64,000 nucleotides of DNA. Origin: Sphingobacterium sp. ML3W (lineage in GTDB: Bacteria > Bacteroidota > Bacteroidia > Sphingobacteriales > Sphingobacteriaceae). The stretch lies in assembly GCF_029542085.1 (NCBI RefSeq), contig NZ_CP107036.1:124001-188000 (forward strand). The letters are read 5' to 3'. The notes beneath the pieces are model-generated. The model ran no database searches. It had not been told where the DNA came from and saw nothing but the letters and a program-made list of their open reading frames with translations. This document shows positions 48,213 through 57,720 of the stretch, one piece after another. Position numbers and translations under genes: made by a program. Numbering within the stretch: the stretch's first letter is position 1; every line of letters begins with the position of its first letter.

Positions 48213-49940
48213 TTAATGTGCTCCTTCAGCCTCGATTTCATCAATATTGATTCCTTGTTTAGTTAAAATTCCTTTGACAAATACAGCAAAGAAAACAATA
48301 TAACAGAATCCGATCAATGGTAGGATATAGGAGTTGTGTATTCCAATAAGATCGGCCAATTTTCCTTGGATAGGAGGAAGGACGCCACCACCAAGAATCA
48401 TCATAACTAAGAATGCTGAGCCCTGAGCAGTATATTTTCCAAGACCAACAATTGATAAACTGAAAATAGATGACCACATAATTGAACAAGCAAGTCCTCC
48501 TGATAAAAATGCATAAATCGCGATTGTACCTGAAGAGAAAAGGCCGATTAACATAGCGATGATTCCAAATAAACCGAAAATGATCAATGTACGGGCTGGT
48601 TTCTCTTTACTCAGATAGAAAGCAACGATTTGCAGAATAATACAGACCACATAGTAATAAAGGTGTGACATTTCGAAGCCCGCAAGGGTGTTCACGCCAA
48701 TAATAATCGAGAAAGCAATTAAAGGGACAATAATCAGTAGTCCATTTTTAGCCGACTTGCTTAGGTTGAATGCTGTAATAGCACCTGCCCATCGGCCAAT
48801 CATCATACTACCCCAATACATGGATACATATGGTGTGATTTGTGAAGACTGTAGGTGGCCAAATTCTTTTAATGTAAGCAACTCACCTAAGTTACTACCA
48901 ATAGCAACTTCGATACCTACATAGATAAATAATGCAAGCATTCCCAAAGCCAGTTGCGGATATTTCATTGCTCCCCAGCCTTCAGGGTTCTTTTTCGCGC
49001 TTCTGTTGGAGAAAAGTAAACCGCCGATAACAACAATTAATGCACCTGCTAACCATAGCATACGTTGTGTTTCAAGTGGTTTGGCAACTTCTTTAATATG
49101 TGCTTTTAATTGATCGATTTGTAGCTGATCAGTGAGGCTTGATGCTTGTTGATGTAGCTGTTCGATATGCAATGCAAGGTCACTTTTGTAACTTAGGAAT
49201 ACTGGAGTGAACATACCGAATAGTAGAACTGTCATGATGATCAAGGTACGTAAAGCCTTATTGGCCTTTTCCATGGGTTCATTGCTAATTCCAGCTGGAA
49301 CTTTTTTACTGAAATTGAACAATGCTGCAGCTAAAAGAAACAACAAACCAACACCAACATATAGGTATACAACCTTATTTAAAGGGAGATTGGCAATTTC
49401 AGAATCTGAGATCGGCTCAAATGTTCCAAATAGAGAGAAACCAATAACCAATGGTCCTATTGTTGTTCCGAATGAGTTGATACCACCTCCGAGGTTAACA
49501 CGTGAAGCTCCCGTCTTTGGGTCACCTAATAAAACAGCGAAAGGATTAGCAGCTGTTTGCTGTAAAGAGAATCCAAGTGCAACCACAAATAGACCCAACA
49601 ACATTCCAATATATAAATTTACCTCGACCGCCACAATCATTGCTGCTGCTCCCAACGCAGAAAACAGTAGACCATAGACGATACTTTTTTTGTAACCCCA
49701 TTTTCCAACAAGGTCTTTACCACCAATTGAACTGAAGATAAAGAGGAGTAATGCACCAATGTAGTAGGCCGTGTAAAAAGCAAAGTCAATGAGCTGCGAT
49801 TGAAATTGATCTAAGTGAAAATAATTCTTGCAGAATGGGATAAATACGCTATTTCCCGCTGCAATGAACCCCCAAAAGAAAAACACAATAATCAATGTGT
49901 AGAGTGCGGGGTAATTGGTTTTAGTTTGTTGCTGTTCCAT
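48213..49940 (-). CDS. Major facilitator sugar permease, FHS/FucP-like
   Basis: This encodes 575 residues with about 12 to 14 hydrophobic helices. The start (TLIIVFFFWGFIAAGNSVFIPFCK) and FSLQQTAANPFAVLLGDPKTGASRVNLGGGINSFGTTIGP are hallmarks of the FHS (fucose-galactose-glucose:H+) symporter family. A hydrophilic loop of about 70 residues in the middle (SYKSDLALHIEQLHQQASSL onward) makes it longer than the E. coli FucP of about 440 residues. The next gene on the strand is the GlcNAc-kinase-like ATPase, which suggests an amino-sugar or hexose substrate. The substrate cannot be fixed from sequence. Confidence 0.9.
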   Translation of the reverse strand: MEQQQTKTNYPALYTLIIVFFFWGFIAAGNSVFIPFCKNYFHLDQFQSQLIDFAFYTAYYIGALLLFIFSSIGGKDLVGKWGYKKSIVYGLLFSALGAAAMIVAVEVNLYIGMLLGLFVVALGFSLQQTAANPFAVLLGDPKTGASRVNLGGGINSFGTTIGPLVIGFSLFGTFEPISDSEIANLPLNKVVYLYVGVGLLFLLAAALFNFSKKVPAGISNEPMEKANKALRTLIIMTVLLFGMFTPVFLSYKSDLALHIEQLHQQASSLTDQLQIDQLKAHIKEVAKPLETQRMLWLAGALIVVIGGLLFSNRSAKKNPEGWGAMKYPQLALGMLALFIYVGIEVAIGSNLGELLTLKEFGHLQSSQITPYVSMYWGSMMIGRWAGAITAFNLSKSAKNGLLIIVPLIAFSIIIGVNTLAGFEMSHLYYYVVCIILQIVAFYLSKEKPARTLIIFGLFGIIAMLIGLFSSGTIAIYAFLSGGLACSIMWSSIFSLSIVGLGKYTAQGSAFLVMMILGGGVLPPIQGKLADLIGIHNSYILPLIGFCYIVFFAVFVKGILTKQGINIDEIEAEGAH

Positions 49941-50235
49941 ATAAGGGATCTAAAAACTTAAATTTTGAAAGGTACGAACTTATGAAAAAAAATATAAAAT
50001 TCAATCTAAAAATGTCGTTAAATCGTTTTACTAGCTACAATAGTAAATATTTTTTTTGAAATATTTTGAAATAACAAAATTTGTTTTTTTCTTTGTCTAG
50101 GTTCTCAAGATTTAATCCACTTCGGGTTTAAAAGAAATCATTAAGTTCTTCATTCACTTAAGCAAGGAAACATGTTTAGGTGTATAATCAGAATAAAGCT
50201 CAAAAGAAAATCCAAAAATCATACACAACACATTA

Positions 50236-51735
50236 ATGGATATTAACGAATTAAACGCTAAACTCGTATCGGAATTGCGCGAGATTGCTAAGTTGATCGG
50301 TATCGCGGATGCTGATAAATTGCGTAAGCAAGAATTAATAGAAAGAATTAGCAATACCGGTGGGGAAGAAGAAGCAGCTCCGGCTTCTGTAGAAAAAGTT
50401 GCTAAAGTGGAGGAAGATAATCAGGAACAAGGTGAACGCACTCGTAAGCGCGTAAGAACGGTGAAGACCGTCGAGCCTGTGACTGTCAGAAAACGTGAGC
50501 CTGTTGAAAGTGAGGAAAGCAGTCCCGCGGTAGAAAGTACTCCTACAACAGATAAAGGTTCCCAACCTGAAAAAACACCTCAAACTCCTAAAGCTGAAAA
50601 TACTTCTTCTAGTACAGATTTCGACAATGTTATCGTTAATGAGGGTGTGTTAGAAATTATGCCAGATGGCTATGGTTTCTTGCGTTCATCAGACTATAAC
50701 TATCTGACATCTCCAGATGATATCTATGTATCACAGTCTCAGATCAAATTATTTGGTTTGAAAACAGGAGATACCGTTCGTGGTTGTATTCGCCCTCCAA
50801 AAGAAGGTGAGAAATATTTTCCATTGGTTAGAGTAGAGGCCATCAACGGACAGAATCCTGCAGAGGTGCGTGACCGTGTGCCTTTTGACTACTTGACACC
50901 TTTATTCCCAGATGAGCGCTTAAATCTGGATATGGGTATGGGTAACTACTCAACTCGTATTATGGATTTGTTTACGCCAATCGGTAAAGGTCAACGTGGA
51001 TTGATCGTTGCTCAACCAAAAACGGGTAAAACAAATTTATTGAAGGAAGTTGCTAACGCAATTGCGAAGAATCATCCTGAGGTATATCTTATTATCTTGT
51101 TGATTGATGAGCGCCCTGAGGAGGTTACGGATATGGCAAGAAGTGTACGTGCCGAGGTTGTATCATCTACTTTTGATGAGCCAGCTGATCGCCATGTGAA
51201 AATTGCTAATATTGTATTGGAGAAAGCGAAACGTATGGTAGAGTGCGGTCATGATGTTGTAATCCTATTGGATTCAATCACTCGTCTGGCGCGTGCTTAC
51301 AATACTGTTGCTCCTGCTTCAGGTAAAATCTTGTCGGGTGGTGTGGATGCAAATGCACTACATAAACCAAAACGTTTCTTTGGTGCGGCTAGAAATATCG
51401 AAAACGGCGGTTCATTAACAATCCTTGCAACAGCTTTGACAGATACTGGTTCCAAAATGGATGAGGTGATCTTTGAAGAATTTAAAGGAACGGGTAATAT
51501 GGAATTGCAGTTGGATCGTAAATTAGCGAATAAGCGTATCTTCCCTGCTATCGACATTACAGCGTCAAGTACGCGTCGTGATGATCTATTGACAGATAAA
51601 GAATCATTGCAACGTATTTGGGTACTTCGCAATCACTTGTCAGATATGAATTCTACAGAAGCAATGGAATTCTTGCAAGGGCAAATGCGTGGTACTAAAT
51701 CAAATGAAGAATTTTTGATCAGTATGAATGGGTAA
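50236..51735 (+). CDS. rho: Transcription termination factor Rho
   Basis: This encodes 499 residues. The N-terminal Rho_N helices ([20 protein letters not shown]) are followed by a low-complexity basic/acidic linker (about 45-130). The RNA-binding cold-shock-like domain follows ([18 protein letters not shown]), then the hexameric ATPase core with Walker [35 protein letters not shown] and the Q/R-loop region. The linker makes it longer than the E. coli protein, as is usual in Bacteroidota. Rho ends transcription of untranslated RNA. A terminator lies about 25 bp after the stop. Confidence 0.98.
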   Translation: MDINELNAKLVSELREIAKLIGIADADKLRKQELIERISNTGGEEEAAPASVEKVAKVEEDNQEQGERTRKRVRTVKTVEPVTVRKREPVESEESSPAVESTPTTDKGSQPEKTPQTPKAENTSSSTDFDNVIVNEGVLEIMPDGYGFLRSSDYNYLTSPDDIYVSQSQIKLFGLKTGDTVRGCIRPPKEGEKYFPLVRVEAINGQNPAEVRDRVPFDYLTPLFPDERLNLDMGMGNYSTRIMDLFTPIGKGQRGLIVAQPKTGKTNLLKEVANAIAKNHPEVYLIILLIDERPEEVTDMARSVRAEVVSSTFDEPADRHVKIANIVLEKAKRMVECGHDVVILLDSITRLARAYNTVAPASGKILSGGVDANALHKPKRFFGAARNIENGGSLTILATALTDTGSKMDEVIFEEFKGTGNMELQLDRKLANKRIFPAIDITASSTRRDDLLTDKESLQRIWVLRNHLSDMNSTEAMEFLQGQMRGTKSNEEFLISMNG

Positions 51736-51757
51736 TCCCATCAAATTTTAATATTTT

Positions 51758-51792
51758 AGCCATCATTTTACTAAAATGATGGCTTTTTTTGT
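51758..51792 (+). terminator. Intrinsic terminator of rho
   Basis: AGCCATCATTTTA pairs with TAAAATGATGGCT and is followed by seven Ts. Confidence 0.92.
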
Positions 51793-51913
51793 GTCCGATC
51801 GTATGATATGGTTAAGTATAACTCAATGTTGAGATATTAAAACGATATTGAGCTGCTAATACATACAAATAAGCCACTTTGAAAATTGCAATAAGTACAT
51901 AAATATAATATTG

Positions 51914-52594
51914 ATGAAAAAACATATTCCAAATCTGCTGACCTGCCTAAATCTCTTTAGTGGTTGTATTGCTGTACTGATGGCGTTGGATGGCAACATA
52001 AAAGCGGTAACTATATGTGTGCTTGCTTCTGGAATATTTGATTTTTTTGATGGTATGGTCGCAAGGCTGCTTCATGTAAAGTCGCCTATTGGAAAAGAGC
52101 TGGATTCACTTGCCGATATGGTCAGCTTTGGATTTCTACCAGGGGTAATTATGTTTACACTATTGCAAAAAGTGTTTCCCGGTGGATCTTTATTTCCTTA
52201 TCTAGGCTTTATTGTTACTGTATTTTCTGCTTTGCGTTTGGCTAAGTTTAATTTGGATGAGCGGCAAACAGCAGATTTTATTGGACTTAATACACCAATG
52301 AATACTTTTTATGTACTTTCATTGCCTTATATTGCGGATAAGTATCCTGAACTCATTATAAATCCAATATTTTTGATTTGTAGTGCACTCTTGACCAGTT
52401 ACTTGTTGATTAGCGAGATTCGACTGTTTTCGATGAAATTCAGTTCAATGGACTGGGCGACGAATAAATATCGCTTTATTTTTCTATTCTTAACTTTGGT
52501 TTTATTTGCAATTGGACAGTTTATGGCTTTGCCAATTATTCTACTTTTGTATTTTATACTTTCAGCATTGCATTTTAATAAAAAAACGATCTAA
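51914..52594 (+). CDS. pssA: CDP-diacylglycerol-serine O-phosphatidyltransferase
   Basis: This encodes 226 residues from the ATG at 51914 (a TTG codon precedes it). The CDP-alcohol phosphotransferase motif DG-x2-AR-x8-G-x3-D-x3-D is present in FDGMVARLLHVKSPIGKELD followed by SLAD. About six to eight membrane helices follow, in the size range of PssA. It makes phosphatidylserine from CDP-diacylglycerol and serine, the route to phosphatidylethanolamine. The stop codon lies inside a terminator stem shared with the convergent Hpt gene. Confidence 0.93.
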   Translation: MKKHIPNLLTCLNLFSGCIAVLMALDGNIKAVTICVLASGIFDFFDGMVARLLHVKSPIGKELDSLADMVSFGFLPGVIMFTLLQKVFPGGSLFPYLGFIVTVFSALRLAKFNLDERQTADFIGLNTPMNTFYVLSLPYIADKYPELIINPIFLICSALLTSYLLISEIRLFSMKFSSMDWATNKYRFIFLFLTLVLFAIGQFMALPIILLLYFILSALHFNKKTI

Positions 52595-52609
52595 CTTAGA
52601 TCGTTTTTT
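52581..52609. terminator. Bidirectional terminator overlapping two stop codons
   Basis: AAAAAACGATCTAA and TTAGATCGTTTTTT form a 14-bp stem with a 1-base centre (C). The stop of pssA (52592-52594) and the stop of the Hpt gene (52596-52598, minus) lie within it. Confidence 0.93.
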
Positions 52610-52940
52610 CATATTGTTCGAGTTCAAATAACAGTTCTTTCATTTCGATGTCCAGCACCTCAAAAGTTGCTCTAAGCCCCTCTAAGGATTCCTGATTTTT
52701 GGCACTTAATTCCAAATTCTCAAATTTAGCTTTTAAGTGAAAAGCTCCGATATAATCCATAGTCGGTTTAATATGATGAGCTGCATCTGCAATTTTTTGA
52801 TGATTACCTGTATTTAGGGCATTTCGCAAGTTGTCTAAGTCTACTGGGGTCTGGATAAGATACATTGATACAAATTGTTTGATCAAATCTGTATTGTCAA
52901 ACATATTCTGGTTGATCAGGTCAATGTCGATATGATTCAT
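52596..52940 (-). CDS. Stand-alone Hpt (histidine phosphotransfer) domain protein
   Basis: This encodes 114 residues, all helical. The motif AAHHIKPTMDYIGA matches the Hpt pattern AHxLKxxxxxxGA, with His55 as phospho-acceptor. LKAKFENLE and the length fit a single four-helix Hpt domain. It should shuttle phosphoryl groups between hybrid kinases and response regulators. No cognate hybrid kinase is in the window. The start codon lies inside folK (20-bp overlap), so the two genes are translationally linked. Confidence 0.87.
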   Translation of the reverse strand: MNHIDIDLINQNMFDNTDLIKQFVSMYLIQTPVDLDNLRNALNTGNHQKIADAAHHIKPTMDYIGAFHLKAKFENLELSAKNQESLEGLRATFEVLDIEMKELLFELEQYEKTI

Positions 52941-53424
52941 CGTCGCTAATTTTCTTTACGGGTAATTCGTCCTTGCAATTATGCAATAAAGATACATTAT
53001 TTTTTTTGTAAACGGGGTGTATGTATGTTGGGGCTATTTCTGCTAAGGGCTCCAGTGTAAAGCGTCGTTCTGAAATAAAAGGATGTGGTATAATCAGGTC
53101 GGGGTGGCTGATGACTTCGTCGTTGAAATAAAGTAAATCGATGTCTATTGCCCGCTCTCCCCATTTCTTCAGTCGTATTCTTCCCAGGTCTAATTCAATC
53201 TGTTGGGTAAGATTTAAACATTCAAGTGCAGATAAATGTGAGCTTATTAGGATAACTTGATTAAGAAATGAAGGTTGATCCTCAACTCCCCAAGCTGCAG
53301 TTTCATAAATTGAGGATTCTTGCAAGATCATTCCAATCTGTTGTTCGAGGGATTGTTTTGCTAAAGAGAGTTGTTGTAGGCGATCTCCTAAGTTAGTTCC
53401 CAATAATATAAAAATCTTGTTCAT
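52921..53424 (-). CDS. folK: 2-amino-4-hydroxy-6-hydroxymethyldihydropteridine pyrophosphokinase FolK
   Basis: This encodes 167 residues. LLGTNLGDR at the start, FLNQV in the middle, and GERAIDIDLLYFND followed by IIPHPFISERRFTLEPLAEIAP are the HPPK hallmarks; the two Asp in DIDLL bind Mg-ATP. The enzyme pyrophosphorylates the pterin in folate synthesis. The length is normal, with a short unusual C-terminal tail that overlaps the Hpt gene. Confidence 0.97.
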   Translation of the reverse strand: MNKIFILLGTNLGDRLQQLSLAKQSLEQQIGMILQESSIYETAAWGVEDQPSFLNQVILISSHLSALECLNLTQQIELDLGRIRLKKWGERAIDIDLLYFNDEVISHPDLIIPHPFISERRFTLEPLAEIAPTYIHPVYKKNNVSLLHNCKDELPVKKISDDESYRH

Positions 53425-53546
53425 GTCGCTAAATTAAGTCTTTATGAAATAAAATACTGGGGGAATAAAAAATATTGCATTACCTTTAGCGTAAAATAAA
53501 TCATTCCCTTTGCAAGAACTGCATAAACTGGAATTAATTATAAAAT

Positions 53547-55313
53547 ATGAAATCATTTTTTAAGTATGTATTGGCAACGATTACAGGGATTGTTATATCT
53601 TTTGTGATTTTGTTTATTGTTTTTATGGGTATTATCGGTGCGATTATTAGCTCTGCTTCCTCTGATCAGGAGGTCGTTGTCAAAACCAATTCGGTGCTGT
53701 TTCTATCTTTTGACTATGATATTAATGAACGGAATGATAATAATCCTTTTGGAAGCTTAAATCTTCCGGGTTATTCTACCAAGAGTATCGGGTTGGATGA
53801 TATTCTAGCAAGAATAAGGTATGCCGCAACAGATGCGAATATTAAGGGGATTTATATGGATGCGGGTAGTATTGGTACTGGTTTTGCAAGTTTAAAGGCA
53901 GTGCGCGATGAACTGTTAACATTTAAAAAAACAGGGAAATTTGTTGTTGCCTACAATGCAGGGTATAATCAAAAAGCATATTATGTAGCCAGTATTGCAG
54001 ATAAGGTATATGTCAATCCCCAAGGTACCATAGATTTTAGAGGTCTTTCTAGTTCGACAATGTTTTACAAAGACCTATTGGACAAAGTTGGGGTTGAGAT
54101 GCAGATTGTGAAAGTAGGGACGTTTAAGAGCGCGGTGGAGCCTTACTTCCTAAATAAGATGAGTGATCCAAACCGTTTGCAGGTAACATCGTATCTGGGA
54201 AGTATATATGATACTTTTATCAATGAAATCGCTGCAAGCCGGAATATTCCAGCAGATTCATTACGAGGTATTGCCAATGATTACTTGGTCAGAAATGCCG
54301 ATGATGCAGTGCGATATAAGCTTGCTGATGCAAAGATATATAAAGATGAGTTATTGTCGGATTTGAGAAAAAGATTGAAGATAGGTGAGAAGGATGAGAT
54401 ATCTTTTGTTTCATTGTTCGATTACAATAAAAAGGTGAAGGATGATGCCAGTGGATCTGAAATAGCTGTACTTTATGCTGTTGGCGAGATTGTGGATGGT
54501 GAAGGTACTCGTCCGGGAGAGATCGGAGGGGATAAATTTTCAAGAGAATTACGGAAGCTGCGAGAGGATGATGCAATCAAAGCTGTTGTGTTGCGTGTGA
54601 ATTCACCTGGGGGTTCGGCACTTGCTTCAGATATTATCTGGAGGGAGGTGATTTTGACTAAAAAAGTTAAACCAGTAATTGTTTCTATGGGAGATGTTGC
54701 GGCTTCAGGTGGCTATTATATTGCTGCGGCTGCTGACTCCATATTTGCTGAGCCAACGACCATCACCGGATCAATTGGTGTATTTGGTGTAATACCGAAT
54801 TTCCAGAATCTGATGAACAATAAAATTGGCGTTCACTACGATGGTGTAAAGACGGGTAAATTTGCAGATTTGATGACTACTTTTGATCGCCCATTGACCG
54901 CTGAAGAAAGGGATATTATCCAACGTGAGGTTGACAAAGTATATGCTACTTTTACAAAAGTTGTGTCCGAAGGTAGAAAGATGTCATTGACGAATGTTGA
55001 TAGTATTGGTCAGGGCCGTGTTTGGACAGGTACACAGGGGGTGAGTAACAAATTGGTGGATCGTCTGGGTAATCTTGATGTTGCCGTTCAGGCGGCGGCT
55101 AAAAAGGCAAATCTAAGCAAGTATAAAGTTTCACAATATCCTGCGAAGGAAGATCCGTTTACCTCAATATTGAACAATTCGAAGGAAAAAGTTCAGGTTT
55201 GGGTTGCTAAAGAACAAATGGGCGAATACTATCGTTATTTTGATGTGATGCGGAAGGCGACAGCGCAGAGTGGGGTTCAGGCAAGGTTGCCTTATGCTGT
55301 TGAAATCCATTAA
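53547..55313 (+). CDS. sppA: Signal peptide peptidase SppA (67-kDa type)
   Basis: This encodes 588 residues. One N-terminal membrane helix (about 8-33) anchors the protein, followed by two tandem S49 domains. The catalytic Lys is Lys194 (VGTFKSAVEPY) in the first domain. The nucleophile Ser387 lies in GDVAASGGYYIAAAAD in the second domain, as in E. coli SppA. SPGGSALASD and TITGSIGVFG complete the motif set. The enzyme degrades cleaved signal peptides in the membrane. It is divergent from folK and ends at a terminator before pgk. Confidence 0.96.
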   Translation: MKSFFKYVLATITGIVISFVILFIVFMGIIGAIISSASSDQEVVVKTNSVLFLSFDYDINERNDNNPFGSLNLPGYSTKSIGLDDILARIRYAATDANIKGIYMDAGSIGTGFASLKAVRDELLTFKKTGKFVVAYNAGYNQKAYYVASIADKVYVNPQGTIDFRGLSSSTMFYKDLLDKVGVEMQIVKVGTFKSAVEPYFLNKMSDPNRLQVTSYLGSIYDTFINEIAASRNIPADSLRGIANDYLVRNADDAVRYKLADAKIYKDELLSDLRKRLKIGEKDEISFVSLFDYNKKVKDDASGSEIAVLYAVGEIVDGEGTRPGEIGGDKFSRELRKLREDDAIKAVVLRVNSPGGSALASDIIWREVILTKKVKPVIVSMGDVAASGGYYIAAAADSIFAEPTTITGSIGVFGVIPNFQNLMNNKIGVHYDGVKTGKFADLMTTFDRPLTAEERDIIQREVDKVYATFTKVVSEGRKMSLTNVDSIGQGRVWTGTQGVSNKLVDRLGNLDVAVQAAAKKANLSKYKVSQYPAKEDPFTSILNNSKEKVQVWVAKEQMGEYYRYFDVMRKATAQSGVQARLPYAVEIH

Positions 55314-55330
55314 TGATAATTTAATCCGAT

Positions 55331-55368
55331 AAAAAGGCATTTATTTGATGAAAATAAATGCCTTTTTT
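55331..55368 (+). terminator. Intrinsic terminator of sppA
   Basis: AAAAAGGCATTTATTT pairs with AAAATAAATGCCTTTTTT around GATG. Confidence 0.92.
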
Positions 55369-55424
55369 CTATATTTAGCTGTTCGTTTGGCAAACGACAG
55401 ATCCTAAAACATTAAAGTTACATA

Positions 55425-56615
55425 ATGAAAACAGTAGACGATTTAAATTTTGCAGGTAAAAAAGCCTTGGTTCGCGTAGATTTCAACGTTCCTTTGGATG
55501 AAAATTTCAATATTACGGATGATAATCGTATTCAGGGAGCTGCTCCAACAATAAAGAAAATTTTGAACGACGGCGGAAGCGTGATATTGATGTCCCATTT
55601 AGGAAGACCAAAAGATGGTCCTACTGATAAGTATTCATTAAAACATATTGTGGCTCATCTATCTAAGGTATTAGGTACAGAAGTTCAATTTGCCGATGAT
55701 TGTATTGGAAATGAAGCTGTAGAAAAAGCTGCTGCATTGCAGGCTGGCCAAGTTTTATTACTTGAGAATCTACGTTTTTATAAAGAAGAGGAAAAAGGTG
55801 ATGTAGGATTTGCTGAAAAGCTTTCAAAATTGGGTGATGTTTATGTGAATGATGCCTTCGGTACCGCGCATAGAGCACATGCCTCAACTGCGATTGTCGC
55901 ACAGTTTTTTCCATCAGCTAAATATAGCGGTTATTTGATGGCTGCCGAGGTAGGGAATGCAGAGAAAGTTTTGAATAACCCTGTTAGACCTTTTACAGCG
56001 ATTATGGGTGGAGCGAAAGTTTCTGATAAGATCCAATTGATCGAAGCTTTACTGGATAAAGTGGATAACTTATTGATCGGTGGAGGTATGGCTTATACTT
56101 TTATCAAAGCAAGAGGTGGTGAAATTGGTAAGTCATTGGTTGAGATGGATAAACTTGACCTCGCAAATGAATTGGTAAAGAAAGCAAAAGAAAAAGGAGT
56201 GAATCTTGTTATTCCTACAGATGCTCAAATTGCTGATGCGTTTTCTAATGATGCCAATGTATATGATGGACCAAATGATCAAATTCCTGCGGACCTTCAG
56301 GGCTTGGATATTGGTCAGGAGTCAGCTGAGAATTTTGCGGCTATTATCAAGGATTCAAAAACAGTTCTTTGGAATGGACCTATGGGTGTTTTTGAATTTG
56401 ATACTTTTGCAAAGGGTACGAAGGCTGTGGCTAACGCTGTTGTGGAAGCAACAAAAAATGGTGCATTTTCTTTAATCGGCGGTGGAGATTCAGCTGCAGC
56501 AGTAAGTAAATTTGGTATGACTGAAGATGTCAGTTATGTCAGTACAGGTGGGGGAGCACTATTGGAATATATGGAAGGTAAAGTTCTTCCTGGTGTAAAA
56601 GCACTCGAAGACTAA
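55425..56615 (+). CDS. pgk: Phosphoglycerate kinase
   Basis: This encodes 396 residues. Substrate-site segments [38 protein letters not shown] and the HRAHAST region lie in the N-terminal half. The nucleotide half has [32 protein letters not shown] and [13 protein letters not shown]. The length is typical. It makes ATP from 1,3-bisphosphoglycerate in glycolysis. It is a single gene between two terminators. Confidence 0.98.
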   Translation: MKTVDDLNFAGKKALVRVDFNVPLDENFNITDDNRIQGAAPTIKKILNDGGSVILMSHLGRPKDGPTDKYSLKHIVAHLSKVLGTEVQFADDCIGNEAVEKAAALQAGQVLLLENLRFYKEEEKGDVGFAEKLSKLGDVYVNDAFGTAHRAHASTAIVAQFFPSAKYSGYLMAAEVGNAEKVLNNPVRPFTAIMGGAKVSDKIQLIEALLDKVDNLLIGGGMAYTFIKARGGEIGKSLVEMDKLDLANELVKKAKEKGVNLVIPTDAQIADAFSNDANVYDGPNDQIPADLQGLDIGQESAENFAAIIKDSKTVLWNGPMGVFEFDTFAKGTKAVANAVVEATKNGAFSLIGGGDSAAAVSKFGMTEDVSYVSTGGGALLEYMEGKVLPGVKALED

Positions 56616-56634
56616 TAAAACAAACAGAATATAG

Positions 56635-56667
56635 AAAAGGGATAATGCTGAATTATCCCTTTTTTTA
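56635..56667 (+). terminator. Intrinsic terminator of pgk
   Basis: AAAGGGATAAT pairs with ATTATCCCTTT followed by a T run. Confidence 0.9.
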
Positions 56668-56877
56668 TGGAGAAAGACTGCCTTAAATCTATTGCGTTTT
56701 TTTATTGACGTTGGTAGGAGCTAATGACTTGTGAAAAAAGCTTTCTATTTATTATAGCTGCGATCCGTTTGTTAATGTCAGATTTAAATCAATTATCTGT
56801 TAAATATCTGTATAGTGTTGGTGAGTGTTTACCGTATTTGCTAAATTTAACATAACATGATTATATAGGTTTTATTG

Positions 56878-57720
56878 ATGGATGCTAATCACAAAAAAGA
56901 AAAAGATAGTTCGGGTTTTTTTTCGGTGTTGACATACAATGTGGCGGGATTGCCAGGGTTTATTTCTTCTGCAATTACAGGCAGGAGTAGGAGTATTGCT
57001 GAAATAGGCAAAAAGATTAATCCTTTTGATATCGTAAATGTGCAGGAGGATTTCAATTATAACAATAGTCTTTATTTGGGTGGGAACCAACACCCTTATC
57101 GGACCAAACCCAAGGGGCGTGTGCCTTTTGGTGATGGTCTGAATACTCTGTCTCGTTTTCCGATGTCAGATGTAGTGCGGGTTCCCTGGAAAAAACGCAC
57201 AGGAGCTGATTCTCTGACACCTAAAGGCTTTACTTTGGTCAAGGTGGAAATAGTTTCGGGGATATGGCTAGACGTCTATAATGTACATGCAAACGCTCAG
57301 AACAATAGGCGAGCCTCTAATGCTAGAAGGGACAATCTCAATCAACTGCGCGATTATATAGGTGAAAACTCTAGTGAGAATGCACTGATTGTTATGGGGG
57401 ACTTTAATGCACATTATAGTTTCGGTGATGATAATCTACATGATTTTATGGAGTCAACCACATTGGTGGACAGCTGGGTTGAACTCCAAAACGGCGGACT
57501 GGTACCAGAAGCGAAGCATGCATTCAAACCTCCTCATATGTTGTCAATTGGCAACCAGAACGAGTCAATAGACAAGATTCTTTACCGTAGCAACGGTCAT
57601 CTAAATTTGGCTGCACGTGACTATAATATAGAAAATAATCTGTTTACGAACCTCAGGGGTCTACCTTTGTCAGATCATTATGCGCTGGCTGCTAATTTTA
57701 ATTGGGCTATTCACCCTTAG
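56878..57720 (+). CDS. Endonuclease/exonuclease/phosphatase (EEP) family hydrolase
   Basis: This encodes 280 residues from the ATG at 56878. SVLTYNVAGLPG, NVQEDFNYNN (metal-binding Glu), YNVHANAQ, VMGDFNAHYS and LSDHYALAANF mark the EEP fold, with the catalytic Asp and His in GDFN and SDH. Related proteins include sphingomyelinase-like and nuclease-like enzymes; the substrate cannot be told. No signal peptide is seen, so it is probably cytoplasmic. Its stop overlaps the stop of the convergent 949-residue gene by 2 bp, with no terminator between them. Confidence 0.87.
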   Translation: MDANHKKEKDSSGFFSVLTYNVAGLPGFISSAITGRSRSIAEIGKKINPFDIVNVQEDFNYNNSLYLGGNQHPYRTKPKGRVPFGDGLNTLSRFPMSDVVRVPWKKRTGADSLTPKGFTLVKVEIVSGIWLDVYNVHANAQNNRRASNARRDNLNQLRDYIGENSSENALIVMGDFNAHYSFGDDNLHDFMESTTLVDSWVELQNGGLVPEAKHAFKPPHMLSIGNQNESIDKILYRSNGHLNLAARDYNIENNLFTNLRGLPLSDHYALAANFNWAIHP

